A DNA stretch of 64,000 nucleotides from CBDBFH01 sp965204775 (GCA_965204775.1 CBDBFH010000008.1:1-64000); one strand, 5' to 3'. Positions 43,542 to 53,325 are shown, counted from the first letter of the stretch. Notes: generated by a model from the sequence alone, not told the origin. Made by a program: numbers and translations.

Positions 43542-45235
43542 GTTCGAAAAAAGCGCGCCTGTTTTTCGTTCCTCTGGGGGGGGCCGGGGAGATCGGCATG
43601 AATCTGAACCTCTATGGCTATGAGGAGAAGGGGCGCACGCGCTGGATTGCGGTTGACATGGGGGTCACCTTCGGCGGTGACGCGACCCCGGGGATTGAGC
43701 TGATTATGGCCGAAACCCGCTTTCTGGAGGAGCGGCGGGATGATCTTCTGGGGATTGTCCTGACCCACGGCCATGAAGACCATATCGGCGCGCTGGCGCA
43801 TTTATGGCCGCGCGCGCGCGCGCCGGTCTATGCGACGCCGTTCACGGCGGCGCTGATTGCGCGCAAACTGGATGAAGCGGGTTTGCGCGAGGAGGTTCCG
43901 GTTCATGTTGTTCCGCTGGGGGGGCATATTGACCTGTCACCCTTTGACATTGAGCTTCTGGCGCTGACTCATTCGATTCCGGAGCCGAACGCGCTGGTTA
44001 TCCGCACGGAACTGGGGACGATTTTGCATACCGGCGACTGGAAGATTGATCCGGATCCCCTGATCGGCAGGCCGGTCGAGGCGGAGAAGCTGGCGGCGCT
44101 GGGCGACGCGGGCGTTTTGGCGATGGTCTGCGACTCGACGAATGTTTTTGAGCCGGGGGAGGCGGGCTCCGAGGCGGATGTGCGCAAGGCCCTGGAAGAG
44201 GAGATTGCGGGCGCGAAGGGCCGGGTATTTGTGACCGGCTTTGCCTCGAATGTTGCGCGCCTTGAGACGGTTGCGCATGCGGCGCATGCGGCGGGGCGTC
44301 GGACGGCGCTGGCGGGCCGTTCGATGCGGCGGATGGCGGAGATCGCGCGCGAGGTTGGCCTGCTCTCCGGCTGTCCGGCGTTTCTGGATGAGGGCGAGGC
44401 GATGCGCCTGCCTCCGGAGCAGGCGGCGTTTTTGTGCACGGGCAGCCAGGGCGAGCCGCGCGCGGCCCTGCGGCGGATCGCCGACGGCTCCTATGATCCG
44501 GTGCGGGTCGGGAAGGGCGATACGGTGATTTTCTCCTCGCGGGAGATACCGGGCAATGAGGAGGCGATTGCCGGTCTGCACAATGCGCTGGCGCGGCGGG
44601 GCGCGCGGGTTTTGACGTCGCGGCAGAGGCCGGACATTCATGTATCAGGCCATCCGTGCCGCGATGAACTGGCGCGGATGTATGGCTGGGTGCGTCCGGA
44701 ACTGGCGATTCCGGTTCATGGCGAATACCGCCATCTTGCCGAACATGCGGCGTTTGCGCGCGAGCTTCAGATACCGCAGAGTTTGATCACCCCCAACGGC
44801 TCGATTGTGCGCCTTGCGCCGGGGCCGGCGAAGATTGTCGGCGAGGCGCCGCATGGGCGGGCCTATCTGGACGGCGATCTGCTGACCCCGGCGGGGCCGC
44901 GGAGTCCGCTGCGCGAGCGGCTGCGATTGTCGCGCGGCGGGATCGTTTCGGTTTCGATTGCGCTGGACGAGTCGGGCGAATTGTGCGCGCCGATTCGGCT
45001 GTCGGCGAGCGGGCTGCCCGCGCATGACGGCAATGGCGGCTCGCTGAAGGCCCATGCGCTGGACGCCGCCGAAGAGGCGCTCCAGCGCCTTTCGCCCGCC
45101 GAGCTGCGCAGCGACGAGCGCATTGAGCAGCGGGTGCGCCTTCGCCTGCGCAATGCGCTGCAGGCGTATTGGGGCAAGCGGCCCGGCGTGCATGTGCATG
45201 TGTGCCGGCTCTATGCGGAGTCCGGCCCTGCGTGA
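43538..45235 (+). CDS. rnj: Ribonuclease J
   Basis: Metallo-beta-lactamase/beta-CASP RNase with 5'-exo- and endonuclease activity in mRNA and rRNA turnover. It has 565 residues. The metal site is THGHEDHIGAL and the beta-CASP segments include VHVVPLGGHI, TGDWKID, CDSTN and FSSREIPGNE. HVSGHP with the downstream VHGEYRHL completes the metal and phosphate sites. It overlaps birA by four bases. Confidence 0.95.
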   Translation: MSSKKARLFFVPLGGAGEIGMNLNLYGYEEKGRTRWIAVDMGVTFGGDATPGIELIMAETRFLEERRDDLLGIVLTHGHEDHIGALAHLWPRARAPVYATPFTAALIARKLDEAGLREEVPVHVVPLGGHIDLSPFDIELLALTHSIPEPNALVIRTELGTILHTGDWKIDPDPLIGRPVEAEKLAALGDAGVLAMVCDSTNVFEPGEAGSEADVRKALEEEIAGAKGRVFVTGFASNVARLETVAHAAHAAGRRTALAGRSMRRMAEIAREVGLLSGCPAFLDEGEAMRLPPEQAAFLCTGSQGEPRAALRRIADGSYDPVRVGKGDTVIFSSREIPGNEEAIAGLHNALARRGARVLTSRQRPDIHVSGHPCRDELARMYGWVRPELAIPVHGEYRHLAEHAAFARELQIPQSLITPNGSIVRLAPGPAKIVGEAPHGRAYLDGDLLTPAGPRSPLRERLRLSRGGIVSVSIALDESGELCAPIRLSASGLPAHDGNGGSLKAHALDAAEEALQRLSPAELRSDERIEQRVRLRLRNALQAYWGKRPGVHVHVCRLYAESGPA

Positions 45236-45271
45236 TAGGATGCCTTTCCGGCAAGCGAAGCGGAGGCAAAG

Positions 45272-45676
45272 ATGATTGGACGGCTGAATCATGTTGCGAT
45301 TGCGGTGCCTGACCTTGAGGCGGCGGCGGCGGTCTACCGGGATGTGCTGGGGGCGAAGGTCTCCGCGCCGGTTCCCCTGCCGGATCAGGGGGTGACGACG
45401 GTCTTTGTCGAGATGCCGAACGCCAAGATCGAGCTGATCACGCCTTTGGGGGAGAACTCGCCGATTGCGGGATTTCTGGCCCGCAATCCGAAGGGCGGGA
45501 TGCACCATGTCTGCTGCGAGGTTGAGGACATTCATGCGGCCTGCGAGAAGATGCGCGCGGCTGGGGCGCAGATCACCGGCAGCGGCAAGCCGTCCATCGG
45601 CGCGCATGGCAAGCCGGTGATCTTTCTGCACCCGAAAGACTTCTGCGGCACGCTGATCGAACTGGAGCAGGTTTGA
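45272..45676 (+). CDS. mce: Methylmalonyl-CoA epimerase
   Basis: Interconverts (R)- and (S)-methylmalonyl-CoA in propionyl-CoA breakdown. It has 134 residues of the glyoxalase/vicinal-oxygen-chelate fold: NHVAIAVPDLEAAAAVYRD at the start, HHVCCEVEDIHAAC in the middle and FLHPKDFCGTLIELEQ at the end, supplying the metal-binding His, His and Glu. No methylmalonyl-CoA mutase is in the window. It lies 36 bases after rnj. Confidence 0.9.
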   Translation: MIGRLNHVAIAVPDLEAAAAVYRDVLGAKVSAPVPLPDQGVTTVFVEMPNAKIELITPLGENSPIAGFLARNPKGGMHHVCCEVEDIHAACEKMRAAGAQITGSGKPSIGAHGKPVIFLHPKDFCGTLIELEQV

Positions 45677-45687
45677 CCTTTCCGGCG

Positions 45688-45963
45688 ATGGAGCAGGTCA
45701 TTCTGACGGCGGGGGTTTTTGTTCTGGTCTGGTGGGTGGCGTTTTTGGCGCTGCTGCCGGTCGGGATTCGCTCGCAGGAGGAGGCCGGGCCGGTCGAGCC
45801 GGGAACCCCGGCAAGCGCCCCGGTCAATCCCGGCCTTGTCCGCAAAGGATTTTATGCCGCAGGCATAGCGGTTCTGATCACCGCCGTGCTGTTCGGCCTG
45901 GCGGCCCGGCTGCCGCCGCTCTGGGAGCTGCTCGCGCCCCCGGGGGCCGCAATTATGCGGTGA
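45688..45963 (+). CDS. DUF1467 family membrane protein
   Basis: Short protein of about 91 residues with two membrane helices and the family core LLPVGIRSQEEAGPVEPGTP followed by NPGLVRKGFYAAGIA. Function is unknown, although the family is conserved beside the epimerase gene in alphaproteobacteria. ATG 45688 gives a normal N-terminus; TTG 45673, overlapping the epimerase stop, is an alternative start. Its last 11 bases overlap the end of the convergent aldehyde dehydrogenase gene. Confidence 0.85.
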   Translation: MEQVILTAGVFVLVWWVAFLALLPVGIRSQEEAGPVEPGTPASAPVNPGLVRKGFYAAGIAVLITAVLFGLAARLPPLWELLAPPGAAIMR

Positions 45964-47467
45964 CGATATAGGTCGTTTTGGTCTCGGTGTATTTCTCCAG
46001 CGCGTGGAGCGACTTGTCGCGCCCGATCCCCGACTGCTTGTAGCCGCCGAACGGCACCGTGATGTCGCCGCCATTGACGTCATTCACCGTGACCGTCCCC
46101 GCCCTCAAGGCGCGGGAAATCCGGAAGGCGCGGTTGAGATCATTCGTCCACAGCGCCGCCTGAAGCCCATACATCGAGTCATTGGCGATCTTCAGCGCAT
46201 CCTCCTCGTTCTTGAAGGGGATGGTTGAAAGAACCGGGCCGAAAATCTCCTCCTGGGCGATCTTCATCCGGTTGTCCACCCGGTCGAAGATCGTCGGCTC
46301 CATGTAGAAGCCGCCGGTTTCGGCGCGGGCGGGGCTGCCGCCCATCACCATCTTCGCGCCCTCTTTTTGCCCGGCCTCAATGTAGGACGCGACCCGCTTC
46401 AACTGGGTCTCGTCCACCATCGAACCCATGAAGGTATTCGGGTCAAAGGGATCGCCCGGCTGCATCGCCTGCCCAATCGCCTTGACCTTGTCCAGGAAGG
46501 CGTCATGGATGTCCTGCTGAACCAGCAGACGGGTGGTCGCCAGACACACCTGCCCGGAGTTGAAAAACACCCCCATCGCCGCGCCCTGCGCCGCCGCATC
46601 CAGATTGGCGGCGTCGTTGAAGACGAGATTCGGCGTCTTGCCGCCGCATTCGAGGCTGACATGCTTCATGTTCGACTCGCCTGAATAGCGCAGGAAGAAT
46701 TTCCCAACCTCGGTCGAGCCGGTGAAAGCGACCATATCGACATCCATATGCCGGCCCAGCGCCTGCCCGGCGGTCTCGCCGAAGCCGGGCAGAACCTGAA
46801 AGACGCCCTCCGGAATCCCGGCCTCCGCCGCCAGCCCCGCAACCCGCAACGCGGTCAGAGGCGACTGCTCGGCGGGCTTGAGGATCACGCTGTTCCCGGC
46901 GGCCAGCGCCGGTGCGAATTTCCACGAGGCCATCAGCAGCGGGAAATTCCACGGCACGACCGCCGCCACCACGCCCATCGGCTCGCGGGTGATCATCGCC
47001 ACCGATCTGCCGTCGGAGGGGGCGATCTCATCATAGACCTTGTCCACCGCCTCGGCGTACCAGCGCACGCACTGCACCACCGAAGGGATGTCCACCCGCC
47101 GCGAAAAGCCGATGGGCTTGCCCATGTCGAGGGTCTCAAGCAGGGCGAGTTCGCTGGAGTTCTTCTCGATCAGTTCGGCGAGGCGCAGGAGAACCGCCTT
47201 GCGCTCCTTCGGGGCCTTGCGCGACCAGCTCCCGGCCTCGAAGGCCTTGCGCGCCGCCGCCACGGCGCGGTCGGCGTCTTCCGCGCCGCAGGAGGAGACC
47301 TGCGCGACCACTTTGCCGTCAATCGGGCTGATGCAGTCGAAGGTCTTGCCCGAGGCCGCTTCGGCATGATCGCCTCCGATAAAGGCGCGCGCCTCGATGT
47401 TCAGTTTCGCCGCCTGCGCGCGGCAGGCCTCGGCGGGTGAGATGGTTGTGTCTTCAGCGACGGACAT
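45953..47467 (-). CDS. NAD(P)+-dependent aldehyde dehydrogenase (betaine/aminobutyraldehyde type)
   Basis: Oxidises an aldehyde to its acid in the cytoplasm. It has 504 residues and resembles the PuuC/AldH group acting on gamma-glutamyl-aminobutyraldehyde or similar amino aldehydes. Cofactor motif PWNFPLLMASWK, nucleotide loop FTGSTEVGK, catalytic Glu in SLECGGKTPNLVF and catalytic Cys in NSGQVCLATTRL are intact, with PFGGYKQSGIGRDKS at the end. Substrate cannot be fixed from sequence. It lies 32 bases downstream of rpmG on the same strand but is functionally unrelated to its neighbours. Confidence 0.9.
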   Translation of the reverse strand: MSVAEDTTISPAEACRAQAAKLNIEARAFIGGDHAEAASGKTFDCISPIDGKVVAQVSSCGAEDADRAVAAARKAFEAGSWSRKAPKERKAVLLRLAELIEKNSSELALLETLDMGKPIGFSRRVDIPSVVQCVRWYAEAVDKVYDEIAPSDGRSVAMITREPMGVVAAVVPWNFPLLMASWKFAPALAAGNSVILKPAEQSPLTALRVAGLAAEAGIPEGVFQVLPGFGETAGQALGRHMDVDMVAFTGSTEVGKFFLRYSGESNMKHVSLECGGKTPNLVFNDAANLDAAAQGAAMGVFFNSGQVCLATTRLLVQQDIHDAFLDKVKAIGQAMQPGDPFDPNTFMGSMVDETQLKRVASYIEAGQKEGAKMVMGGSPARAETGGFYMEPTIFDRVDNRMKIAQEEIFGPVLSTIPFKNEEDALKIANDSMYGLQAALWTNDLNRAFRISRALRAGTVTVNDVNGGDITVPFGGYKQSGIGRDKSLHALEKYTETKTTYIVTA

Positions 47468-47499
47468 GTGGGTCCCTCCTTGTTTGCAGGCCGGGCGGC

Positions 47500-47679
47500 C
47501 TATTTGATTTTCCCCTCGCGGAATTCGACATGCTTGCGGGCGAGGGGATCATATTTTTTCATCGCCAGCTTGACAATGGCCTTGCCGGGCTTGGGCTTGG
47601 TGTTCTTTTTGGTCACATAAAAGAAGCCGGTGCCCGCGGTGCTTTCCAGTTTGACTTTGATGTTCGACGGCTTGGCCAT
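47500..47679 (-). CDS. rpmG: 50S ribosomal protein L33
   Basis: A 59-residue large-subunit protein. It begins [20 protein letters not shown] and contains [13 protein letters not shown] and [18 protein letters not shown]. It lacks the CxxC zinc pairs, so it is the zinc-independent form usual in alphaproteobacteria. It lies 60 bases after the MFS gene. The placement near rnr and topA is conserved in alphaproteobacteria. Confidence 0.93.
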   Translation of the reverse strand: MAKPSNIKVKLESTAGTGFFYVTKKNTKPKPGKAIVKLAMKKYDPLARKHVEFREGKIK

Positions 47680-47739
47680 GTGACGCCCGAACTCCTTCGC
47701 GCTTTCTCCCTTATGCTAGCGCGGGGAGGGGGGAGGCTG

Positions 47740-48921
47740 TCAACCGCGGCGGCGGGCGAGGAAGGCCAGAGCGGCGGCGGCGAGGAGGGCGGCGAGGAGG
47801 GCGACGAAGGCCGGGAGGCCGTGGGGGTTCCAGAAGTCGATGGCCCAGCCTCCGGCGGGGAGGCTGACGAGGCTGCCGATGTTGTAGCACAGGACAATGA
47901 CGGTGTTCATGGCGGCGAGGTTGGCGGCCTGGAAGCGCTGGGCGGCGAGGACCATGGCGAGGGTGTAGATTCCGGCGGCGGTGGCCCCGAAGGAGAAGGT
48001 TGCGGCGAAGAGCAGGACGGGCGATCCGGCGATGAGCGGCATGAGGGCGACGGAGAGGCCGGCCAGGCAGGCGCAGGCGATCAGGAGGGCGATGCGGTTC
48101 ATGTGGTCGGCGAGCCAGCCGACGGGGAGTTGGCAGAGGATCACGCCGGCGGAGAAGGCGGCGATCAGGGCGGCGGCGGCTTCGTCTTCGAGGCCGGTGC
48201 GCAGGCCGTAGACCGAGAAGAGGTTGAAGAGGAGGGTTTCCATTGCGCCATAGATCAGCGCGGCGAGGGTGATGAGGGGGGCGGCGAAGAGGAAGGCGGC
48301 GAGGCTTCGGTCGAGGGGATGGTCGAAGAGGCCGGGGAGCCGCCCGCCTCCGGCGAGGGGGAGCGCCCCGGCAGTGAAGATCAGCGCGATGACCGCGAAG
48401 GGGAGGAGGCCGGTGGTTCCGGTCAGCGAGATCAGGAGCGAGCCGCAGGCCAGCCCGACATTGGCGCTGACGATATAGAGGGCGACGATGCGGCCCCGCC
48501 GCCGGTCGCTGGCGAACTGGTTGACCCAGGCCTCTCCGGTCGTGAAGACGACGGCCATAGCCACGCCGCTGACCGCGCGCAGGACGAACCAGACGCCGAT
48601 ATCGAACCAGATCCAGTGCGCGATGACGCAAAAAGCGGTGGTCAGAGCGCAGGCGGCGAGGAGCGGCGGGGCGGGGACGCGGCGCAGGAGGGCGGGCAGA
48701 AAGGGCCAGACGGCGATGCCGGTGATGAAGGGCATGGCCGAGATGGTGCCGATCAGCCAGCCGGGGACGCCCATGCGCTCCATAGTGATGGAGAGCAGGG
48801 GGAGCATTGCGCCGATGGCCAGCGCCATGACGGCGAGGCAGCTGATGGCGACGATCAGGCCCCGGCGGCGCAGGCCCGGCGCGAGGGAGGGATGATCGGC
48901 GGCGGGGACGAAACTGCTCAT
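47740..48921 (-). CDS. MFS transporter, YcaD-like
   Basis: Predicted inner-membrane exporter or symporter of 393 residues with 12 helices. The first cytoplasmic loop is atypical, but RAVSGVAMAVVFTTGEAWVNQFASDRRRGRI (helices 4-5, given here as two parts: GVAMAVVFTTGEAWVN then FASDRRRGRI) matches the YcaD/CynX-like major facilitator subgroup. Substrate unknown. ATG 48921 overlaps the rnr stop by one base (TGATG on the minus strand), so translation is coupled. In relatives this slot usually holds DUF983 or NUDIX genes, so the transporter looks like a lineage-specific insertion. Confidence 0.82.
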   Translation of the reverse strand: MSSFVPAADHPSLAPGLRRRGLIVAISCLAVMALAIGAMLPLLSITMERMGVPGWLIGTISAMPFITGIAVWPFLPALLRRVPAPPLLAACALTTAFCVIAHWIWFDIGVWFVLRAVSGVAMAVVFTTGEAWVNQFASDRRRGRIVALYIVSANVGLACGSLLISLTGTTGLLPFAVIALIFTAGALPLAGGGRLPGLFDHPLDRSLAAFLFAAPLITLAALIYGAMETLLFNLFSVYGLRTGLEDEAAAALIAAFSAGVILCQLPVGWLADHMNRIALLIACACLAGLSVALMPLIAGSPVLLFAATFSFGATAAGIYTLAMVLAAQRFQAANLAAMNTVIVLCYNIGSLVSLPAGGWAIDFWNPHGLPAFVALLAALLAAAALAFLARRRG

Positions 48922-50870
48922 CACTCCTCCAGCCGGGACAGGCGCAATGCGCCGGTGATCCATGAGACTTCTTCCAGTCTGGCCTGTATTTCGATGCCGG
49001 GATGGAGGCGGGTTTTGCTGTCTTGTCCGGTGAGGGTGAGGCGCCTGGGGTCGAGGCGGAAGCGCTCCCGGCCCAGTCTGGAGAAGGGGATCAGGCCCTC
49101 GGCGCCGGTCTCGCCGACCTCGACGAAGGCCCCGGCCCGGCTGGCCCCGGCGAGGCGGGTGGAGAAGGTCTCGCCCAGATGTTCGGCCATGACGACGGCG
49201 GCATAGCGGTCGAGGGTGTCGTATTCGGCGTATTGGGAGAGGCGCTCGGTTCCGGAGATGTGGCGGGCGATCTCGCCGAGTTCCGCAAGGCGGAGGCGCT
49301 CTCCGCCCGCGCCGGGCAGTTTGAGGCAGGCGATCAGCGCCCGGTGAACGAGAAGATCGGCATAGCGCCGGATCGGCGAGGTGAAATGGGTATAGAGCGG
49401 CAGATTGAGGCCGAAATGGCCTCGGGTCTGTGCGCTGTATTCGGCCTGCGACTGGGAGCGCAGGACGGCGTTGCTGACCAGCGCGCCCGCCCCCATCTCT
49501 TCGCCTTTGGCCAGAAGGCGGTTGAAAGCGGCGGCCCGGCCCGGGTCTTTCGGCGCTTTCAGGTTGAGGGGCGCGAGATAGGCGGAGAGCGTCTCCAGCT
49601 TGTCGGCGGGGGGCAGAGCGTGGATTCGGTAGATTCCGGCGGCCCCGTGCTGCTGCAGCGTCTCGGCGGCGGCGACATTGGCCTGAATCATGAACTCCTC
49701 GATCAGGCGATGGGCCTCGATCTGAAAGCTCTTCTCGATCTCCACCTCGCCGGAAGGGGAGAAGACGACCCGGCGCTCGGAGGAAATCAGGGCGAGCGGC
49801 TCGCGGGCCTCGCGCGCGATCATCAGGGCCGCGAAACCCGCGCCCAAAGACTCCAGAACCTCCCGGCCCGGCCCGTCCCGGCGGCGAAGAGCGCGGCCCT
49901 CCAGGGCCTCCTGCATCTCCTCATAGGTCAGATTGGCCGCCGGGCGGATAAGCGCGCGGCCTATGCGGTGAGAACGCTTGCGGCCGTTGCGGTCGAACTC
50001 CATATGCGCGACCAGACAGGGCCGGACCGCTCCGGCCCGCAGCGAACATAAATCATTGGAAAGTTTTTCCGGGAGCATCGGCAAAACATGCCCGGCCAGA
50101 TAGGTCGAGTTGCCCCGCAGGCGCGCTTCCTCATCAAGCGCCGATCCCGGCGGCACGTAATGAGCGACATCGGCAATCGCAACCCGGATCTCAAAGCCGT
50201 CCTGCGGGCCGGACGCCGCCCAGACGGCGTCGTCATGATCGCGGGCGTCCTCCGGATCGATGGTCACGAAGGGCAGGCCGGTCAGGTCTTCATAATCGTG
50301 CCCCTCTCCGGGAAAGGCTTTAGCCTGTCCGGCCTCTTTCAGGGCGGGGGCGGGGAAATCCATGCGCAGGCCATGAGAATGAGCCGCGATAAGGCCCAGT
50401 TTGTGCGGAAAGCAGGACTTCTCCAGAATCTCGCCGATCCGGGCGCGCTCTCCGGCCAGCCTCTCGGCCATAACCAGCGCGCCCGGCGGCGCGGCGGTCT
50501 TCGCGTCAAGAAAGAAACTGCGCCTTGCGCGCCGGTCGGTGGGGGTCAGGCGGGTCCTGCCGTTCTTTTCGACGACGGCGAGGAAGCGCCGCTTCGCCCC
50601 GGCCTCGCGCCGTCCCGACCCGATGACATGGAGAATTCGCGCCTCATATAAGGTCGGCTCCCCGCCGTCCTCCGGGGCGAGGGTGAGGCGGGCCAGAATC
50701 CGCTCCCCGGCGCGGGCGGATTTGCCCGCCTGGGCGATCCGAACCCGAACCGCCCGGCGCTCGCGCATCCGCCGGGCCAGAAGCAGGCCGCCGCCCAGAT
50801 CGCGCTCCAGCGTGACGACTTCCACCGCGCGCGGCCTTTGCCCCGCCGGAAGGCGGCGCGTTCGCTTCAC
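48921..50870 (-). CDS. rnr: Ribonuclease R, short form without the N-terminal helix-turn-helix
   Basis: Processive 3'-5' exoribonuclease of the RNB/RNase II family. It has 649 residues; alphaproteobacterial RNase R is usually about 750 or longer. It starts directly at the cold-shock region, with the catalytic DPEDARDHDDA, HYVPPGSALDEEARLRGNST and YTHFTSPIRRYADLLVHR all present, then the S1 domain at the end. The roughly 100-residue winged-helix domain is missing and its usual space is taken by topA, which overlaps by four bases (GTG start). A basic C-terminal tail is absent too. Confidence 0.93.
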   Translation of the reverse strand: MKRTRRLPAGQRPRAVEVVTLERDLGGGLLLARRMRERRAVRVRIAQAGKSARAGERILARLTLAPEDGGEPTLYEARILHVIGSGRREAGAKRRFLAVVEKNGRTRLTPTDRRARRSFFLDAKTAAPPGALVMAERLAGERARIGEILEKSCFPHKLGLIAAHSHGLRMDFPAPALKEAGQAKAFPGEGHDYEDLTGLPFVTIDPEDARDHDDAVWAASGPQDGFEIRVAIADVAHYVPPGSALDEEARLRGNSTYLAGHVLPMLPEKLSNDLCSLRAGAVRPCLVAHMEFDRNGRKRSHRIGRALIRPAANLTYEEMQEALEGRALRRRDGPGREVLESLGAGFAALMIAREAREPLALISSERRVVFSPSGEVEIEKSFQIEAHRLIEEFMIQANVAAAETLQQHGAAGIYRIHALPPADKLETLSAYLAPLNLKAPKDPGRAAAFNRLLAKGEEMGAGALVSNAVLRSQSQAEYSAQTRGHFGLNLPLYTHFTSPIRRYADLLVHRALIACLKLPGAGGERLRLAELGEIARHISGTERLSQYAEYDTLDRYAAVVMAEHLGETFSTRLAGASRAGAFVEVGETGAEGLIPFSRLGRERFRLDPRRLTLTGQDSKTRLHPGIEIQARLEEVSWITGALRLSRLEE

Positions 50871-53221
50871 GAGGCGCGTCTCCTCCGGGAGGGCCCGGTT
50901 TTCCTGCCGCCCGCCTTTTTGCGCCTGCCCTTCGCTTTCTTCTCGGCCAGAAGCGACACCGCCCGGTTCAGGCCAATCTCGAACAGATCCTCGCCGCCGC
51001 CCAGACCGGCATAAATGCCGTCATGGACGACATAAGGGCCGAAGCGCCCAATCCCGGCCCGGATCGCCTTGCGGGTCTCCGGGTGCTTGCCGATCTCGCG
51101 CGGAAGCGAGATCAGGAAGCGCGCCTTCTCCAGATCAAGCGCGCCGGGATCGAAGCCCTTGGGGAGCGAAACCCGCCGGGGCTTTTCCCCCTCCGCGCCC
51201 GCGCGCTCGACATAGGGGCCGAAGCGCCCGGTCTTGAGCAGAAGGTCCACGCCGTTCTCGTCCTTGCCGATGACGCGCTCCTCGGCTGCCCCCTGCGGAC
51301 TTTCGCCCGACAGAGGCCGGGTGAAGCGGCAGGCCGGATAATTCGAGCAGCCGACAAAGGCTCCATATCGCCCGGTCTTGATGCTCAACCGGCCCTCGGC
51401 GCAGCTTGAACAGGCGCGGGGGTCGCCGCCGTCTTCCGGCGGCGGAAAGGCGAAGGGCGCAAGCGCCTCATTCAGCCGGTCGAGAACTTCGGTGACCCGC
51501 AATTCGGCGGTCTCCGCGACATTCCCGGAAAAGCCGCGCCAGAAATCGGCCAGAACCTTGCGCCAGGCGATTTTCCCGGCGGAGATTTTGTCCAGTTCCT
51601 CCTCCAGCGAGGCGCTGAAGTCATATTCGACGTAGCGCCCGAACCAGGTTTCCAGAAAGGCGGTGACCAGCCTTCCCCGGCTGTCGGGCACGAGCCTGCG
51701 CTCAAGCGTGTTGACATAGCCGCGCTGGCCCAGCAGCGAGATGATCGGCGCATAGGTCGAAGGCCTGCCGATCCCCAGCTCCTCAAGGCGGCGAACCAGC
51801 GAGGCCTCGGTGAAGCGCGGCGGCGGCTGGGTGAAATGTTGCGCGCTCCTGGCCTCCTCCAGCGCGGGCGTCTGTCCTGTTTTGAGGCCGGGCAGGATTT
51901 GCTCTTTTTCGTCGCCGGAGGGGTCGTCGCTGTCTTCGCGGTAGAGTTTGAGGAAGCCGTCGAAGACGATCCGCGACCCCGTCGCCCGCAAAGCCAGGCC
52001 CTCGGCGTTTCCGGCGCGCAGTTCGACGCTGGTGCGCTCGATTTTGGCCGGGTTCATCTGGCTGGCCAGCGCGCGCTTCCAGATCAGTTCGTAAAGGCGG
52101 GCTTCGTCCTTTGCCAGTTTGCCGGAGAGACTCTGCGGCGTACGGGCGAGGTCGGTGGGGCGGATCGCCTCATGGGCTTCCTGCGCGTTGCGGGCGCGCG
52201 ACTTGTAGAGCCACGGCTTGGGGGGCAGATAGTCTGCGCCGAAATGCTCGCCGATGGCCTTGCGGATCCGTTCCAGCGCCTCCGGGGTGATCTGCACGCC
52301 GTCGGTGCGCATATAAGTGATCAGGCCGTCGCCGTCCTTGTCCAGCGCCGAGCCTTCATAGAGCCGCTGAGCGGCCTGCATGGTGCGCCGCGCGCCGAAG
52401 CCCAGTTTGCGCGAGGCCTCCTGCTGCAGGGTCGAGGTGGTGAAGGGCGGCGCAGGGCGGCGGCTGACCGGCTTGCGCTCAACGGCGGCGACCCGCCAGG
52501 ACGCCGCCCCGACGGCTTCTTCGGCCTGGCGGGCGGCGGCTTCGTTGCCGAGCGAAAATTTGTCCAGCTTCCTGCCGTCCAGCTCCACCAGCCGGGCGGT
52601 GAAACTCTGGCCGTCCTGGCGCAGATCGGCCTCGACCGTCCAGTATTCGCGGGGCATGAAGGCTTCGCGCTCGCTCTCGCGCTCGCAGATCAGGCGCAGC
52701 GCCACCGACTGAACCCGCCCCGCCGACTTCGCCCCCGGAAGCTTGCGCCACAAAACCGGCGACAGCTTAAAGCCAACCAGATAATCCAGCGCCCGGCGGG
52801 CGAGATAGGCGTCAACCAGTTCCTGATCAAGTTTGCGCGGGTTCTCCATCGCCTCCAGCACGGCGGCGCGGGTGACCGCATTGAAGGCGACCCGCTCGAT
52901 TTCGACTCCGGCCAGCGCGCCTTTCTGCTCCAGCGTTTCGAGGACGTGCCAGGCGATTGCCTCGCCCTCGCGGTCGGGGTCGGTGGCCAGCACAAGCCGT
53001 CCGGCCCCCTTCAGCGCTTTGGCGATGGCGCTCAGGCGCTTGCCGCCGTCTGCGCTGACCTCCCATGACATGGCGAAGTCCTGATCGGGCAGGACGGAGC
53101 CGTCTTTGGCCAGCAGGTCGCGGACATGGCCGTAAGAGGCGAGCACCGTATAGTCCTTGCCCAGATAGCGGTTGATGGTGGTCGCCTTGGCCGGCGATTC
53201 AACGACAACGACGTTCTGCAT
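50867..53221 (-). CDS. topA: DNA topoisomerase I
   Basis: Type IA topoisomerase that relaxes negative supercoils. It has 784 residues, rather short for alphaproteobacteria. Toprim motifs VVVESPAKA and ATDPDREGEAIAWH are followed by the active-site Tyr region GDGLITYMRTDGVQ. The tail has one CxxC zinc finger (CSSCAEGRLSIKTG with CSNYPAC), repeats of the K-T-G-R-x-G-x-Y/F type, and a very basic end. ATG 53221 (MQNVVVVESPAKA) is preferred to an upstream in-frame ATG that adds 23 unaligned residues. Confidence 0.95.
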   Translation of the reverse strand: MQNVVVVESPAKATTINRYLGKDYTVLASYGHVRDLLAKDGSVLPDQDFAMSWEVSADGGKRLSAIAKALKGAGRLVLATDPDREGEAIAWHVLETLEQKGALAGVEIERVAFNAVTRAAVLEAMENPRKLDQELVDAYLARRALDYLVGFKLSPVLWRKLPGAKSAGRVQSVALRLICERESEREAFMPREYWTVEADLRQDGQSFTARLVELDGRKLDKFSLGNEAAARQAEEAVGAASWRVAAVERKPVSRRPAPPFTTSTLQQEASRKLGFGARRTMQAAQRLYEGSALDKDGDGLITYMRTDGVQITPEALERIRKAIGEHFGADYLPPKPWLYKSRARNAQEAHEAIRPTDLARTPQSLSGKLAKDEARLYELIWKRALASQMNPAKIERTSVELRAGNAEGLALRATGSRIVFDGFLKLYREDSDDPSGDEKEQILPGLKTGQTPALEEARSAQHFTQPPPRFTEASLVRRLEELGIGRPSTYAPIISLLGQRGYVNTLERRLVPDSRGRLVTAFLETWFGRYVEYDFSASLEEELDKISAGKIAWRKVLADFWRGFSGNVAETAELRVTEVLDRLNEALAPFAFPPPEDGGDPRACSSCAEGRLSIKTGRYGAFVGCSNYPACRFTRPLSGESPQGAAEERVIGKDENGVDLLLKTGRFGPYVERAGAEGEKPRRVSLPKGFDPGALDLEKARFLISLPREIGKHPETRKAIRAGIGRFGPYVVHDGIYAGLGGGEDLFEIGLNRAVSLLAEKKAKGRRKKAGGRKTGPSRRRRAS

Positions 53222-53325
53222 GCGGTCTGTGGCCGGAGGGTGGGGGAGGGGGGAAGGGAAGAGCAGGGGGGAGAGATTCGCGCCGGACAATGGCCCGGCT
53301 TGGGGCCGGTGTCAATTCGGGCGGG

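Noticed and set aside
47437..49206. A 589-codon acidic, Gly-rich plus-strand frame
   Set aside because: It is opposite rpmG, the MFS gene and the rnr end, all of which have real motifs.
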